Positions 1 to 12,631 of a stretch of 64,000 nt of DNA are shown here, one piece after another. Numbering within the stretch: position 1 is the stretch's first letter; every line of letters starts with the position of its first letter. The DNA is from Aselliscus stoliczkanus (lineage: Eukaryota > Chordata > Mammalia > Chiroptera > Hipposideridae), in NCBI GenBank assembly GCA_033961575.1, contig CM066733.1:64416921-64480920 (forward strand). Reading direction: 5' to 3'. Below the pieces are notes generated by a model. The model searched no databases. It worked only from the letters and a program-made list of their open reading frames with translations, and was not told where the DNA came from. The translations under genes and the position numbers were made by a program.

Positions 1-660
1 TGGAATATTTTAACTTTTATTTTGGCACAATTTCAAGGTTTACAGAAAAGTTGCAAGAATAGAAGAGTCCAAAGAGTTCCCATATACCCGTTATCTGGAT
101 TCCCCAAATGTTTACATTTTACCACCTTTGCTTTATCCTTTAATCTCTCCCATCCTACTCACACACAACTTCTGAATCACCTGAGAAAAGCTGGAGATAA
201 AATATGCTTTCACCTTTAAAAGTTTTGTGTGTATCTAATAAAAACAAGGACATTTTCTTACATTACCACTGTACAGTTATCAAAATCAAGAAAGTAACAT
301 TCGACATAAAAATCTACAAACCTCTTTCAGTTTTTGCCAATTGTTCCATTAGTGTCCTTTACAGCAAAAGAAAATCCACATCATGTATTGAATTGAGGTA
401 TCATGTTTCTTTGATCTCTATTAGTCTGGAATATTCCTCAGTTTTTGACAGTGGCATGTTTGAAGCATACAAACCCGATGTTTTATAGAATGTCCTTCAA
501 TTTGGGTTTGTCTGCTGTTTCCATGATTACATTCAGGTAATTCATCCCTGGAAGGCTATTGCAAGTATTTTAAAATCCCCTATACTGGGTGCTCAGTTTT
601 TAATGGTAAACTCAACTCTAAAGATGCTATTTCATGCAAGTTCTATTCGTCAACAGCCCA
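1..660. other. Unique AT-rich intron sequence
   Basis: No gene or recognised repeat. Short open frames at 22-488 have no protein-like features. Confidence 0.5.
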
Positions 661-673
661 CCTTGATCTAATA

Positions 674-812
674 CAGCAAGTGACTCTCAACCTCGGTTGT
701 GCATTGGAACTACCTAGGCCACACCAGACCACATTAACCAGAATCTCTTGGGGTGAGACTTGAACATTACTAGTATTTGAAAAAACCTTCTTAGATGATT
801 CTAATGTGTAAC
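674..812 (+). mobile_element. MER5A-like hAT relic
   Basis: gtgactctcaacctcggttg, ggaactacctaggccacacc and gatgattctaatgtgtaacc follow the MER5A pattern with many changes. Confidence 0.55.
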
Positions 813-1114
813 CAAGGATTTTTTTTCCCCTTTGAAGAGGTGCTAGGTTTTCTTGGCAAATGTGAGAACTCAGATAATTAGGAGATCTTCCTATTCAACC
901 CATCTTTGCATTAAATTTGATTAATGAAAGCCAAAATCTTGCTTACTAGCAAGGAGATCAGTTGATTCTCACTGTGGCCCACCTCCTGATAGTGTAATTG
1001 TACATTTCCTAATGGACATATACGGGTACTTTAGCAACCAGGCAACATCAAAGAGTTCCCAGTGGTCTTCTTCATTGGAGATGCAAAAACAGAAGAGTCT
1101 TGCTCTAGAGGAAG

Positions 1115-1312
1115 AGGTTTCTCAACAGTGGCACTGTGGACATTTGGAGGCAGATTCTTTGTTATGTGGGGTTGTCCTATGTTTCGTGCCAGCTGTCGCT
1201 TCTATCTTCTAACTGTAAGATGCATCCCCTAATCATAACAATAAAACTGTCTCCAGACATTGTTGAATGTCTCCTGGGGAGGGAGGAATTGTCCCCTGTT
1301 GAAAACCACTGG
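1115..1312 (-). mobile_element. MER20-type hAT transposon relic
   Basis: ggtttctcaacagtggcact at one end and gttgaaaaccactgg at the other, with gtctccagacattgttgaat between, is the typical MER20 layout in reverse. It is about 200 bp and non-coding. Confidence 0.8.
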
Positions 1313-1484
1313 CCCAAACTTCCCTATCTGCAGGCTTTTGTTAAACTACTCTTCACACCCATCTCCACTTACCTAATTCCACTTGTCTTCTAAGACCAGC
1401 TGGATTGGGGCAGTATAGTATATATGTAATTACAAACTTTGGCTTGGTTACCACACTGTACTGGCTTCACTTACTGTAGGAGAG

Positions 1485-1640
1485 CCTTGCTCAAGGAAGT
1501 TGGTCTTTGTAACTCTCAGTCATCTCTTCTGCAAAATGGGAATAATAAGAAAGAGTAGCTCTTTCACAGAGCTGTTGGGAGAATTCAATGAGATAGTGTA
1601 TCAAAGGCAGATGATGACCAGTAACTGCTCAAAAAAGGAT
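1485..1640 (+). mobile_element. MIR
   Basis: tctgcaaaatgggaataata, gctgttgggagaattcaatg follow the MIR 3' core. Confidence 0.6.
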
Positions 1641-1719
1641 TGCTTAACGAGGTCATCCTTGTAATGAGATGAGAATATGTCTGGCAATGATAAGACCCCA
1701 GCTATTAGTGGTTTCTATC

Positions 1720-1870
1720 ACCATCCTCCTTGATGCAGAAATTGTAGCACAGAGTGATTAAGAGTCTTGGTCAAGGTCACAGAGCTGGTTAGTAGTAGAA
1801 CTAGAAGCAGAACCCATGCTTTACTACTCCTAGTGAAATGCTCTTTACCCTGCATGAAGCTTTGAAAAAT
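1720..1870 (-). mobile_element. MIR, reversed
   Basis: cacagagtgattaagagtct and tggtcaaggtcacagagctg are the reverse MIR core. Confidence 0.65.
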
Positions 1871-1879
1871 CAAGGACAA

Positions 1880-2960
1880 TTGCAGGGAAGATGAAACTTT
1901 TGGCCAGATGAGCTCTGGGCAGTGCTATAATAACCGGGACTTGGCAGTACAGGTAAGGTGATTAATCATTCTAAATTGGAGAAGTCAGAACTCATGCTGT
2001 CTGAGGGAGCATTTAAAGGCACAGAATCACTGAAATACCATCCTCTGAACATGTTTTAAAAAGGGAAACAAAAAGTCTTAGGAATACTTTTTATCTCTTC
2101 AAGTAAAGAATTGGCATAGCAGAGTGCACTGCCTTTAGAATATGCCAACCCTTAACTGTTAAATGGCCTTTGTCTATGAGTACATAGACAGATGAACATA
2201 GAGAAGACAAATTCTTCAGTCTAGAAGGCTAAAAAAAAAAAAAAAATAGCGGGCATCTCCAGGTACCCAATGAACATAAAGAATGAAGAAGGCTTGCTGC
2301 TCCTACAGAGCTGTATTTTAGGAGTTCTGTTAGTTAAAATGGACGCTTGGGGAATTACTTCTATTGCTAAAAGGCTGTAGCTTCTTATGAAATGACAGAC
2401 CAGAGAAGTTCATTCATCATAACAAGTGGGGTTGACAGCCCTTGTCATCCTGTTCTTTCTCCCATTCAGTAAAGAATCTGGGTACTAACTACACTGAAGG
2501 ACTCTTAAAAAAGTGGTTATCAAGGTGTAGATACCTCAGGGAGGTTTATGGGCACATAAGTAGATATATGTGGTGTGTGTGTGTGCGTGCACGCGTGTGT
2601 GTTTCATCCAGAAACAGGGCTGTCATCTTTCCCCTATAATCAGTTATTTTCAAGGGCAATGTTAAAATTATTTATCAATCAGTCCAGTTCTAGAGCAGAC
2701 ACTTCCTTATAGCAGAGTCCCAGGCTGTGCTAGACTCTTTAGTTGCTCATTGCTTCGAAGCTTCCTGGGGAAGATCAAGCAGCTGAGGTTTGGGGCAGGA
2801 GGGAATGAGGGAGACGAGGTAGGGGACCCAAGGACTCCAGGCAATAGCTAGTTGGGCATGGTAGTAGGAATTTAGCTTCATATTTTAACAGATGTGTTCT
2901 GTCTAATACCAGCCCTGGACACATATCCAGCTTATATCTGGCTTCATTTCATAGGCACAG
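1880..2960. other. Unique intron sequence
   Basis: Apart from an A-run at 2231-2247 and the GT run I see no repeat or exon here. Confidence 0.45.
2571..2602. repeat. Imperfect (GT)n
   Basis: ggtgtgtgtgtgtgcgtgca and onwards; mixed GT/GC dinucleotides. Confidence 0.85.
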
Positions 2961-2983
2961 GTTCACAAAGCTGGCTCTCACAA

Positions 2984-3130
2984 GCAGAGTTTCTCAAACT
3001 TGCGTCCACACTTGGCCTGTGCATGAGAATCTCTTGGTTTGCTTGTCACAGAGATTCCTGGATTTGCTCTCTGAGAATATGTGTTTTAAACAAGACTCCC
3101 AAGTGATACTTGAGCAGCTACAGGTTTTTT
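2984..3130 (+). mobile_element. MER5/MER58-like hAT relic
   Basis: gcagagtttctcaaacttgc, gcatgagaatctcttggttt and caagactcccaagtgatact follow the pattern of MER5/MER58 hAT elements. Confidence 0.5.
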
Positions 3131-3456
3131 ATCTATTCCTCAAAAAAATATATTCAAAGAATAAGAGTTTTGGTGGTTCATTAAGATGGCCTGGCCCAAA
3201 AACAAGTGAAAAGGGAGATCTAAATTATTTAATGAGAGGGATGGAAGGCCCAAACATGATGTAATAGCTTTCAAATAGTTTCAATTAGCACGTGCTCCAA
3301 AAGGACCTTGAGGGAGAGAACTGCGTTAAACATATTTCCTCGTTTTATTATTTTTCTGTCAGTTATTAGTAATTATAATTTATTAATAATCAGAGATATC
3401 ATGTATTAATGCTTACTATAGACATTATTTTAAAAACATTAAAAGGCATCATTTTG

Positions 3457-3563
3457 GGGCCGGCCGAGTGGCATGGTGGTTAAGCGCTGGCTTGGGAAGC
3501 CAGCAGCCCCGGTTCGGGTCCCACACACGAGGGCCAGTGACACTGCCCTCAAAAAAAAAAAAA
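3457..3563 (+). mobile_element. tRNA-derived SINE, short form (head plus A-tail)
   Basis: It starts ggggccggccgagtgg, has a tRNA-like anticodon arm ctggcttgggaagccag, a Pol III B box (ggttcgggtcc) and ends cactgccctc plus poly(A). A 16-bp duplication (aaaaggcatcattttg at 3441-3456 and 3564-3579) flanks it. It is inserted next to the end of a MIR. Confidence 0.93.
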
Positions 3564-3579
3564 AAAAGGCATCATTTTG

Positions 3580-3752
3580 TTTTATTACTAATAGACTTGT
3601 AAGGTAAATATTCTTGCCCTCTTTTTCCAGATAAGGACACTAAACCTCAAAGAGGTTAAGTAACTGATTTGACCAAAATCACAAAGTTAAAAAGTAGCAA
3701 TCTATCTCCAGAGTCTGCACCATTAAACACTATACTAATCAGCCTCCCATTA
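3580..3752 (-). mobile_element. MIR, reversed, split by the SINE at 3457
   Basis: ccagataaggacactaaacc and tcaaagaggttaagtaactg are the reverse MIR core. Confidence 0.68.
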
Positions 3753-4221
3753 TCATTTTTAATGTCAACTTTTTTTCACTGAGTGTCATATATACTGGAT
3801 GAGGCCAGAGGCCATTTCTGTCTTGTTCACTTCCTTTTTGTCATGGTCCACCAGAATCCTGAGCTTTCCAATTAAAAATGTGTAACTGCATAAGAGAAAA
3901 TTTAAAAACGTGTATTTTAGAGCAAATAATTCACATTTTCCCTAATGATTTGAATATGCTTATCAGAAAGAAACCAGTTAATTCGCCAACACGCAGCTTA
4001 GGTTATTGCTCTATGCTTGTGGATACTGATAACTCAACATAGGTCACACAGATATATTAGGGGAAAATGACGTAGTCTTAGCTCTTAGGTTCCTCTGCAA
4101 GGAAGTCCTCTGTCTTCATCTATTGAAAATGCTTGTGTTCACTTTCCAAATTAAACCATGAAGCCAAAGGCTGCTTTGTGGACCACTAAACTAAGCTAAG
4201 CCTGGAGGAACCATCCATCTT

Positions 4222-4222
<1 letters not shown>

Positions 4223-4253
<31 letters not shown>

Positions 4254-4343
4254 AGTGTCACTGGCCCTCATATATGGGACCCGAACCGGGGCCGCTGGCT
4301 TTCCAAGCCAACACTTAACCACCGCGCCACTCGGCCGGCCCTG
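4223..4343 (-). mobile_element. tRNA-derived SINE, short form
   Basis: A reverse copy of the same family: poly(T), gagggcagtgtcactggccc, an anticodon-arm remnant and cactcggccggccc. A 16-bp duplication ggaaccatccatcttt flanks it (4207-4222, 4344-4359). It lies about 660 bases from an oppositely oriented copy. Confidence 0.93.
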
Positions 4344-4359
4344 GGAACCATCCATCTTT

Positions 4360-7095
4360 ACGATACAACAAGGGCGCCATAAGTCATCTTACACTGGCAG
4401 TGACTGACAGGCTAAAGCCTACAGATCAATTTGGCAGAGAACTGCTTTGAGGCACTTCCGGTCTTCAGTACACCCTTTCCCTAAAGCCAAGTCCAGAGGC
4501 AAAAAAAGAGTGCTGGCTCCAAGTCAAGCTAGTCTTTTTCTCTAAATATTAAAATAGTATAAAATAAAGCTTCAGGATTTTAGAGTTAGAAGGGAACCTC
4601 AGGGGTTATCTAATGGAAACCTTCATTTCAGAGCTAAGAAATCTTAAGCCTGGAGCAGGGGTAATGCTCAAACAACTTACTCTTTCTTCATGGGCACCGA
4701 TCAACCAGGAGGGCAGGCAATAGGCCTGTAGTGACTAGATCATGGGGAAGTCCAGGGAGTTCCAGGAAAGCAGCCAACGAGGCCTTGCAAGGGGCTTGGA
4801 CAAAAGCTATTTGCCAACTGTTCCCACTGTTATAATAGTATTTTAATAATTCAAACAAGATGTACAGACATGCCTCAGTATGTACTGACTAATATTGGCC
4901 TTGGCTCAGGAAAAGCGGCTTAATTACGAGAAGTCAGTGTCAGCGACAAGGACCCTGGTTTTCTGATTCCCCTGCCGAGATACATGTGTGGTCTTCATCA
5001 AGACCACTTTGTCTCTCTGCTTTCGATACTCACCTACCTTGATGGTGGGTTGTCATTAACACGATACTTTGGTTTGAACACCTTGATATTCTGTTGGCCT
5101 GGTTAACTGAGAGGTTAAAACCCTTTTCCATTTGATTATAATGTTCTAAATGAGTTCTTTATAAGTATAATTAAATATAGTTATGAATAAGTATGAATAT
5201 TACAAAGTCATCACATGGATTTCAAGTGGAGAGGAGGAAGGTGAGTCTTCGTAATGGCAGAAGTCACAATGATAAATACTGACCTCAGACCTACTGCGTG
5301 CCTGATTTATTTCATACCTCACAAACTGTTCTAAAGACCTAGACACTGAATCCCGGGGATAGCTGGTCACATTGCATGTGCCAGGTGATATTTAGAGAAA
5401 AGGGGAAATGTGACTTGTATGTATTTTTTAAATTATGTGCTGGTAAACTTGATTATAACATCATGTTCCTTCAGAGAGTACCTTATTGTTTTTCTCTATA
5501 ATTGAGGAATAGTTTGAACTATATATGTAGCTTTAAAGGTAAAGGATAGAGTTAACAGAAGCAGGAGCAGTGACTTTGCCCCTTCTTGTTGCAAAAAAAT
5601 GGTGGTGAATGGTTAAGAACTCTAAATAACAAAAAGAAGAGAGCACCTCTCAATGTCCTCTTGAGTTTCTGCCTATATAATTGGAAACAAAAAGGACTGT
5701 CCAGGGGACCACCATTAAGAAGTCTGGGTGGTGGTGGTGCTTGGTGATGGTAGTGGTAGGATGGATTAGCAAGAAAGATCTGGAACTTGAAGTAACCACA
5801 GCTGCACAGCTGAAGGAGTTGATAATAAGCCTTTGATCACAAGTGGCCTCAGGCAAAAGTTACCTCCACAGTCCAGAGGACTTTTAAGTCCAACCTAGAA
5901 TTTTTTAGGGAGAATTAAAAGAAGTGCTTGACTAAAGCTTGGGGGTAGGAAGAAGGAGGGTTAGATTATTTAGAGTTGCCACTCTATAAACAAAAATATG
6001 AAAGAAATGTGTATTATTTATTTGTAATAAATGTTGGAATATTTAGTTGAAAGGCCTAAGAGCCTAAAGGTGGCCAGGACAAGGATATCGAGTCCTGGCA
6101 GAGGGGCCATCACTACAGTGGTGGGAACTTGCAAGTGCCAGGGACTGGTATGGGGGAGGGGACGGAGGGCAGGGGCAGTCATGGTGAATGATCCAGCCCA
6201 GTGAGGACACTCCAAATGTTCCTCCTGGTCCAGATGGAAGAGAGAATGTCACAAATCTTTAGAAGGGAGTGATTTGTAAACATGGACTTCATAATTGGTA
6301 AAGGAAAACAATAACTAATTTTAATAAAATTTAACAGATCAGAATCTGTAGGTACTGCTGCAGCAGGCACTTGGCAAATGAGGAACTGATGTTTGAGTTT
6401 TGATTATTCCTGAATGGCTCTGAGGCTCTAGGACATGGAGGGACTGAAATTTTGCCGAGAAGTATGATAGTAAGAGCCTGAGTCATTAGTGATGCAAGGC
6501 TGGTGCACTGAGTGAGTCATCCAGGTATAGAGAGCTGGCAATTGCATGGCATCCACAGCCTATGTCGCTTCAGTATTAGCTACTTCTGGTTACTGTATTC
6601 CTGGAACTCTGACTCTGAAAAGCTGATGGAATTATGCTTTACTGCAGCTTATTGGAAAAAAACAACATGCCATCGCAATCTTCACGAATTTGGGATTTCG
6701 AAAAGTATTAAATACCCACCCTATAAGATGCATCTTGAGATATCCATCCTCTGTAAAAAGCAGCTGATTCTTCCAACCTCATTAATTTTTTTCTTATCTA
6801 TTTCTTCTGGAATCAGATTCTGTACCACACAGTTAGTATTTGATTATATGCAGTCTTATAGTGTCTATTCATTGATCAATAATATGTCTTTGCTTTGTTT
6901 TATCAAATATTTATTGGTTATCTAATGGAGACCAGGTTTTAATTGCTTTAACTTCCCCCTGGACATACATACATACATACATACAACCTAGAACCCTACT
7001 AAACCCCTGGTTCTGTATGCGTGTAATTGTGCATAATGATAACAGGTAATGCTTAAGAAAGTGTATATCTAAAAATATAAATAGACCTTGAGCTT
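4360..7095. other. Unique intron sequence
   Basis: About 2.7 kb without recognised genes or repeats except (ACAT)n. Frames at 6018-6370 and 6512-6925 are chance ORFs with no family resemblance. Confidence 0.45.
6962..6985. repeat. (ACAT)n
   Basis: Five to six acat units in unique sequence. Confidence 0.9.
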
Positions 7096-7099
7096 TACC

Positions 7100-7382
7100 C
7101 TATTTCCAGGATGGAATCTGGGACTCTGTATTTTACATAACCATTCTAAGCAGCTTGATGTCTGTGATCCAAGATCATACTTTGAGAAACTATAGCTATT
7201 TGCTACTTGCTTTGGGCCTCACAAAATTCTCTGGGAATGTAAGAATGACCTGGGAGAAAAGAGCTATTAACTATGTCTATTCCCAAGTCACAAACACAGA
7301 GGTTCTAATTGAATGGGTCTGGGGTGGGGCCCAGGTGATTCTGATGCAGGTAATCTATGGGTCAAATTAGAGAAAGACCACT
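7100..7382 (+). mobile_element. Two adjacent MER5A-like relics
   Basis: 7105-7192 ends tactttgagaaactatag; 7205-7382 holds acctgggagaaaagagctat, cagaggttctaattgaatgg, ggtctggggtggggcccagg and gtgattctgatgcag. Both read in the same direction. Confidence 0.5.
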
Positions 7383-7504
7383 CTAGTTGATGCCCAACAA
7401 ATATTTATTGGTAAGCTGTTCCAGCTATTTGAATATAACCACATATTGAATTTGACTATGGAAAATGTCTTCCTTGCCTACTTTTTCTAAAGACAGGTCT
7501 GTAG

Positions 7505-7690
7505 TTAGAGACAGACTTAAATACTGGCTGTGCCATTTACCAGATGTTAGGTAAGGAGACCACTCTTCGGGTCACTGTTTTGCAATTTGTAAAATGGAAT
7601 ACTTGCATGGCTATTGTAAGAATTAAAGATGAATTGTGGGAAACTCTTGGCATGTGGAATGTTATTAACAAGCAGTAGCTATTGTAAGTA
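7505..7690 (+). mobile_element. MIR
   Basis: tggctgtgccatttaccaga, caatttgtaaaatggaatac and ctattgtaagaattaaagat are MIR segments in order. Confidence 0.65.
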
Positions 7691-7699
7691 GCCATCCTA

Positions 7700-9600
7700 T
7701 AACACACATCTCCTCTTGTTGCTGGAAAAGTAAGGATATAACATTTCCCACAAATGCTGTAACTTTACACAATAATACTGATTTCCAAGGACAGCTAGCA
7801 GAAATATATGATAGGAAAGAGAAGCAGAAGGCATCAAATTTCATTTTGGCCAAAACAAAGATGGCTCCTCCAGGCTAGTGTGACAGGATTGGAATAATTC
7901 TTGAGAAGCCAAAGACGCTTACTGAACTTCTGGGATGCTAGTGAACATTCCAACAACTTCTCTCTGGGGGCTGAAGAATAGACATGCCGAGGCAGTTAGG
8001 AACAACACTTCAAGGACACAACCAGGCAAAGAATCCTCACTCCTTATGGTTATTTAGAAAATGACTGGCAGAACCTTCTATCATGCTGTGATACAGACTG
8101 AAAAGAGGCCCTTTGTGTGGACACAAAACTTCCCCAAAAGGGAGGTTAATGGATGAGAGCATAGCTAGTACCAAGTCCCCTGAATTGCATACAGTGACTC
8201 TACAAGTAGCAATATCTAGTCAGCATGTATGTCTTTGCTGGCCTCAGGGCAGAAATAGATTTTCAGTTCACCTTTCAAAGTAGGACTCAGTCCCTGTTTT
8301 CTGTTCAGTTATACAAACATTTATGGAACCTACTGGACCCTATGCTGGGCTCTCCGCAGAGGAAGATAAATCAGACAGGCCTGCATCCTGGAAGGATTTA
8401 GTGGTTATACAAGCCTTTTTCTTTTCCCATTATGATCCCTCAAACACACATACATCCTCCATCTTAGATTAAGGTGAATATTTCATTGAACAAATTCCTC
8501 TGTCCTGTGATATCATCAGAGACATGACTTCCATTATGGGTCCCTTTTCATTTAACTTCTGATTGAACTTCACACTGAAAACCTTTCACAGAAGTAAAAT
8601 ATTCATGTTCCTCAACTAGATGCACGTTTATAGGCTGCCACTGTCATAAGTTTAACTGCTTTGGAAAAGACTAAAAGCCAAATTGCAACATACAACATGG
8701 TATATAGATGATGTAACACAGAACTGTACACTTGAAACCTATGTAACTTTACTAGCAATTGTCACCCCAAAAAAACTTTAATTAAAAAAAAAAAGAAAGC
8801 CAAATTGTAAGGTCAAGTTGTGAGGTTTTCCTTGGGGCCTGGTTTGCAGCCTCCTTTTCTTCTTCCTGGAAAGAATGTGGGACTCTTGGAAGATGCCATG
8901 GATGCTGAGAGTAAATGGCTGTTCTTAAATTTCAATTTTCTTACCTATAAAATTAATATTAATATGTGTCCTGCCTACTTCAACCAAGTTATGGCAATCA
9001 TCAGAAAAGTTATTTGTTATCAAAGTGCTCTGTAAGTGACAAAGCACAATACAAATTGAGAATATTAATATTTTTCCTCCCCCTACTCCTAAACACCACT
9101 CTCTTTTTCCTTCTTGCAGGAAGAGTGGGGGATCTTACTTTTATCCATCAGATGATTATATTACTGAGAGTTGTGTATAATCAAGAATTTCAATAAAAAT
9201 GTAGTCAAGCCCTCTGCCCTTCAGTGCCCCTTTCTTTGCCCTCCATTCTCAAATTACAGCAACAGGGAGCCAGGGCAGAGAGAAACTTCACATACCATAA
9301 AAGGCTGTAATGAAGACACGATAAAAAACCAGTTAACTAACTGAACACAAAAGAAATCAGTAAATATGGTGGTGACTTTTGGAAAGTAGGCCAACTTTAT
9401 CTCTGCTGAGGAGTCTCTCCCATTCAGGAATCCAGGCAAACAAGGAGTGAATAGTGTAAATGAAGAAAGAGGAGCTTCCTGGATCCTGGATACAACCTCT
9501 GGGTGGCTGCCCCCACTGCCCATCTGTGAATCAGGTTTTGAGTTCACTTACCTTGTATACCCTCTCTAACCCTGGATAATTAGAGGTTGGTAAGAGAATT
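7700..9600. other. Unique intron sequence around a short L1 end
   Basis: Only the L1 end at 8685-8795 is recognised. An open frame at 9254-9547 has no family resemblance. Confidence 0.45.
8685..8795 (+). mobile_element. Short L1 3' end
   Basis: acagaactgtacacttgaaa, cctatgtaactttactagca and attgtcaccccaaaaaaact followed by an A-rich tail are the typical end of a laurasiatherian L1. Confidence 0.75.
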
Positions 9601-9985
9601 CTGGGTGATTAGGATTCTAATGCTGAGGATCTGGGAACATGGCTACTACATTACCCAAATCTAGAAACTACATTTCCCAAGCTCCTTTGCAGCTAAGTAT
9701 GGCCACATGACTAAATCTGGGCCAATGGAATGCAAGTGGATGTGATGATGCAACTTTTGAATCTCACTTTTAAAGAAACCTGGTTGTCCTCTACTTTTTC
9801 TTCTCCCTAAACTGGGAAATGGAGAAAACTGGAACTGTCAGCCACCTTGGAGTCAGAGGTGGAGCCATGTATGGAACATGGAAGGGCTTGCTGTGGGGAC
9901 CCCTGGATGACACTGTGGAGCACAGCTACTGACACCCCCCCATGGACTGCCAGCTACCTCTGATCAATTGTGCAAAAAAGGACAC
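9600..9985 (+). repeat. Old LTR-like mammalian repeat fragment
   Basis: catttcccaagctcctttgc, tatggccacatgac, gggccaatggaatgcaagtg and gaatgacac-like text in this order recur widely in mammalian genomes as an LTR-like element. The family is not assigned. Confidence 0.4.
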
Positions 9986-10650
9986 TTCTACCTTATTGCA
10001 TCTTTAGTTATCTTTCAGTGCCTCATCCTGTACCCTAGTACAGGATTTTATCCATCCAGTACAATTGAAATATGCAGGGAAAACATGGAGAATCAGGAAC
10101 TAATAATGCAAATGAGGAAAAAAATTCCAATTTTATCGATGGAATTAATCATGATATTTTTTGCAATTAACATAGTAACTCAATGTAAGATATTAAATGA
10201 TGAGAAAGAGAAAAATACAGAAAGACTAATTGGAACCAAGCTTACAGGAGGCTACTTTGTCTATTATTGGTTTATTGTTCTGTCTGGTGACAGATGAAAC
10301 TGCAGCACTGAATTCTTTCGCCTCTCTCATATTATTCAGTCACATTTAAATTGTCTATAAGTTACTGTTCCAGAACAATCTTAAATATCAGTAAATTGCT
10401 GTGCCTAAAATAATAAAGATTAAAAAACACAAGGAAAAATATCTCTCTCTCAAACTCAGGAAAAATCTAGAGGGAAATGAAACATTATAGCAGTATTAAT
10501 ATGGTGCTGGCAAGTTAATAAGTATTAGTCAAAATATATGACTAAAAACATGAAGATGGAAGCCTAAGCTAAAGAGTTATATCTTACCCAATTAATGCAA
10601 GTATGAGAAATTACAGTAGCAAGATCATGATGATTTAAGTAAAATTAGAG

Positions 10651-11050
10651 TTGACCTTTGAACAAGCCAGGGATTAGGAATGGTGACCCCCTCCCCCCAC
10701 CCCCCCCACACACATTCAAAAACCCACATATAACTTTTGACTATTCTCAAATTTAACTAGAGTTATCCCTCAGTATCAGCAGGGGATTGGTTCCAGGTCC
10801 CCCTTAATACCAAAATCTGTGGATGTTCAAGTCCCTTATATAAAATGGCATAAAACAATGCATACAGTAGGCCCTTCGTACCTACAATTCCCAACCACAG
10901 ATAGGAAATACTGTTTATGATCCACACTTGGTTGACTCCGCAGATTTGAAACCCTGGAGACATGAAGGGCTGACTGTATATTTACTAGAAAAACGCCCCC
11001 AAAATAAGCAGACCTGTGGAGTTCAAACCCATGTTGCCCAAGGGTCAACC
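10651..11050. mobile_element. Tigger-type DNA transposon remnant with a second one nested inside
   Basis: Outer ends ttgacctttgaacaagcc and gcccaagggtcaac are inverted repeats. Inside, 10760-10979 begins gttatccctcagtatcagc and ends agggctgactgta, the familiar ends of a MER2/Tigger-type non-autonomous element (gggattggttccagg, atataaaatgg). A C-run at 10688-10707 is low complexity. No transposase is left. Confidence 0.7.
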
Positions 11051-11861
11051 ATACTTTGAGCAAGATTATGAAATTTCTGGGTGGAACTTGGAATCTTGAT
11101 TAAAACTCATGGGGAATGGTAAAATTGATATTATACTATTTCCTCACAATCCCTGACCTAAAAACATAAGAGAAAACACAACCAGGCCTGGTCCACAAAG
11201 CACTGCTCAGTAACTGTGGCCTAATCATCCCCTGCACCTAACGGACACACCAAAGTTCATGAGTCGAACGAGCTAAAGATTTCAGGGAAGTTAAAGGCAG
11301 CTTGCTGAGGTCTAGACAAGAACAGAAGAACACACAGAAAGCTTTAATGATAAAATGAGGAGAAATCTAATCAGTGTGTTTCTAAGAGGTTTTTTATTTA
11401 TACCTTAAAAACTCAATAATAGAGTAAAAAGAAAAAGCTGAATCCAGCTGAACTGAAAGACATTAAATATAATTAACCTATATTGTCACTGACGTTATTT
11501 TTGGTTTTTGAATAGAAAGCAAGAAGGGTAGGAGAAAGGGAAGGGGTGAGGGGCAATGAGGAGGAGGAACAAGTAGATATTCATTAGGCTGAGTAACTAG
11601 TGGTGTGAAATGGGGCTGATCTGGAGTAACAAAGGCCAGGAACAAAGGCTGCCTACAGGGCTAGCGAATCAGAGTCTGGTACCATTAGCTTCAGGGATTT
11701 CCCTTCCAGGCAGTGCTCAGATTAAAACCTCAGAGTTAAGAAGGGTACTAAATGATAGTTTGTGTCTTTTTCTTAATAACTAAAACAAGATTCACACACA
11801 AAGAAACGCACCTTAGATTCTATATTTTCTGCCACAGACAAGGTCATGTTTAATTAGAATA

Positions 11862-12105
11862 AAACTTTCCCCATGACTATTTTTATAACTGGAAATTTGT
11901 ACTTCTTAATCCCTTTTAGCTTTTTCACCCATCCTGGTCAGTAATATTGTAATAGCTAGGTATAGTGTCAGATGGGTACTTGATTTATTGGGGTGATCAC
12001 TTCATAAGGCATATAAATGTCTAATCACTATGTTGTAGACCTGAAACTAATATAATCTTGTATGTCAACCGTAATTGAAAAATAAAATTTAAAAAAAGCA
12101 ATAAC
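11862..12105 (+). mobile_element. L1 3' end fragment
   Basis: actatttttataactggaaa, ttattggggtgatcacttca, gtagacctgaaactaatata and gtcaaccgtaattgaaaaat plus an A-rich tail are seen. Its first 110 bases recur inverted at 13338-13450. Confidence 0.72.
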
Positions 12106-12545
12106 AAACTAACAATAGAACACTTTAAGGCCTTTTAAAGGCCCCCAAAACCCAACTTTTCAATTCATAACCAGAAATGTTCTGCAATTCTGTAGCCTTA
12201 CTTTTCTAGGACTCTTTTCATCAATGTCTTCTAAAGATATACCTGTTCCTGAAATGCAGTTTCACTGTGCCCTAAGCATGCCAAAGAAGGAACCCTAATT
12301 GTACAGTGGCACACATACTTTCTTTATCCATGAGGAATCACTAGCAGATGGGCAGGAAATTTCAAGTATTGAACTGTATTTTAGGCAGACAGACCAGCAC
12401 TTGCAAAGGCACAGAGGCATGAATGAGCAGATAGTATTCAGCAATCAGCTATCCTACCTAAGATCATTTTAGTTGCTTATTGATGTCTAAAATTTCTCCA
12501 AAACTGATATGAAAAGGTTTTAAATGTAAATACCTCTTGAAACTG

Positions 12546-12631
12546 CCCCATCAGCAAACTTATTACACTAAATTGTAATTAGTCCATGTCCCATCAGCAA
12601 ACATTACACTAAATTGTGATTAGTCCATCAG
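12546..12631. repeat. Tandem duplication of about 43 bp
   Basis: cccatcagcaaacttattac ... gtaattagtccatgt is followed directly by cccatcagcaaacattacac ... gtgattagtccatca. Confidence 0.85.

Noticed and set aside
6512..6925. 137-codon plus-strand ORF
   Set aside because: Composition follows AT-rich intron DNA; no domain, no splice context.
9968..10297. 109-codon plus-strand ORF
   Set aside because: AT-rich frame next to an LTR-like repeat with no domain and no conserved-looking motif.
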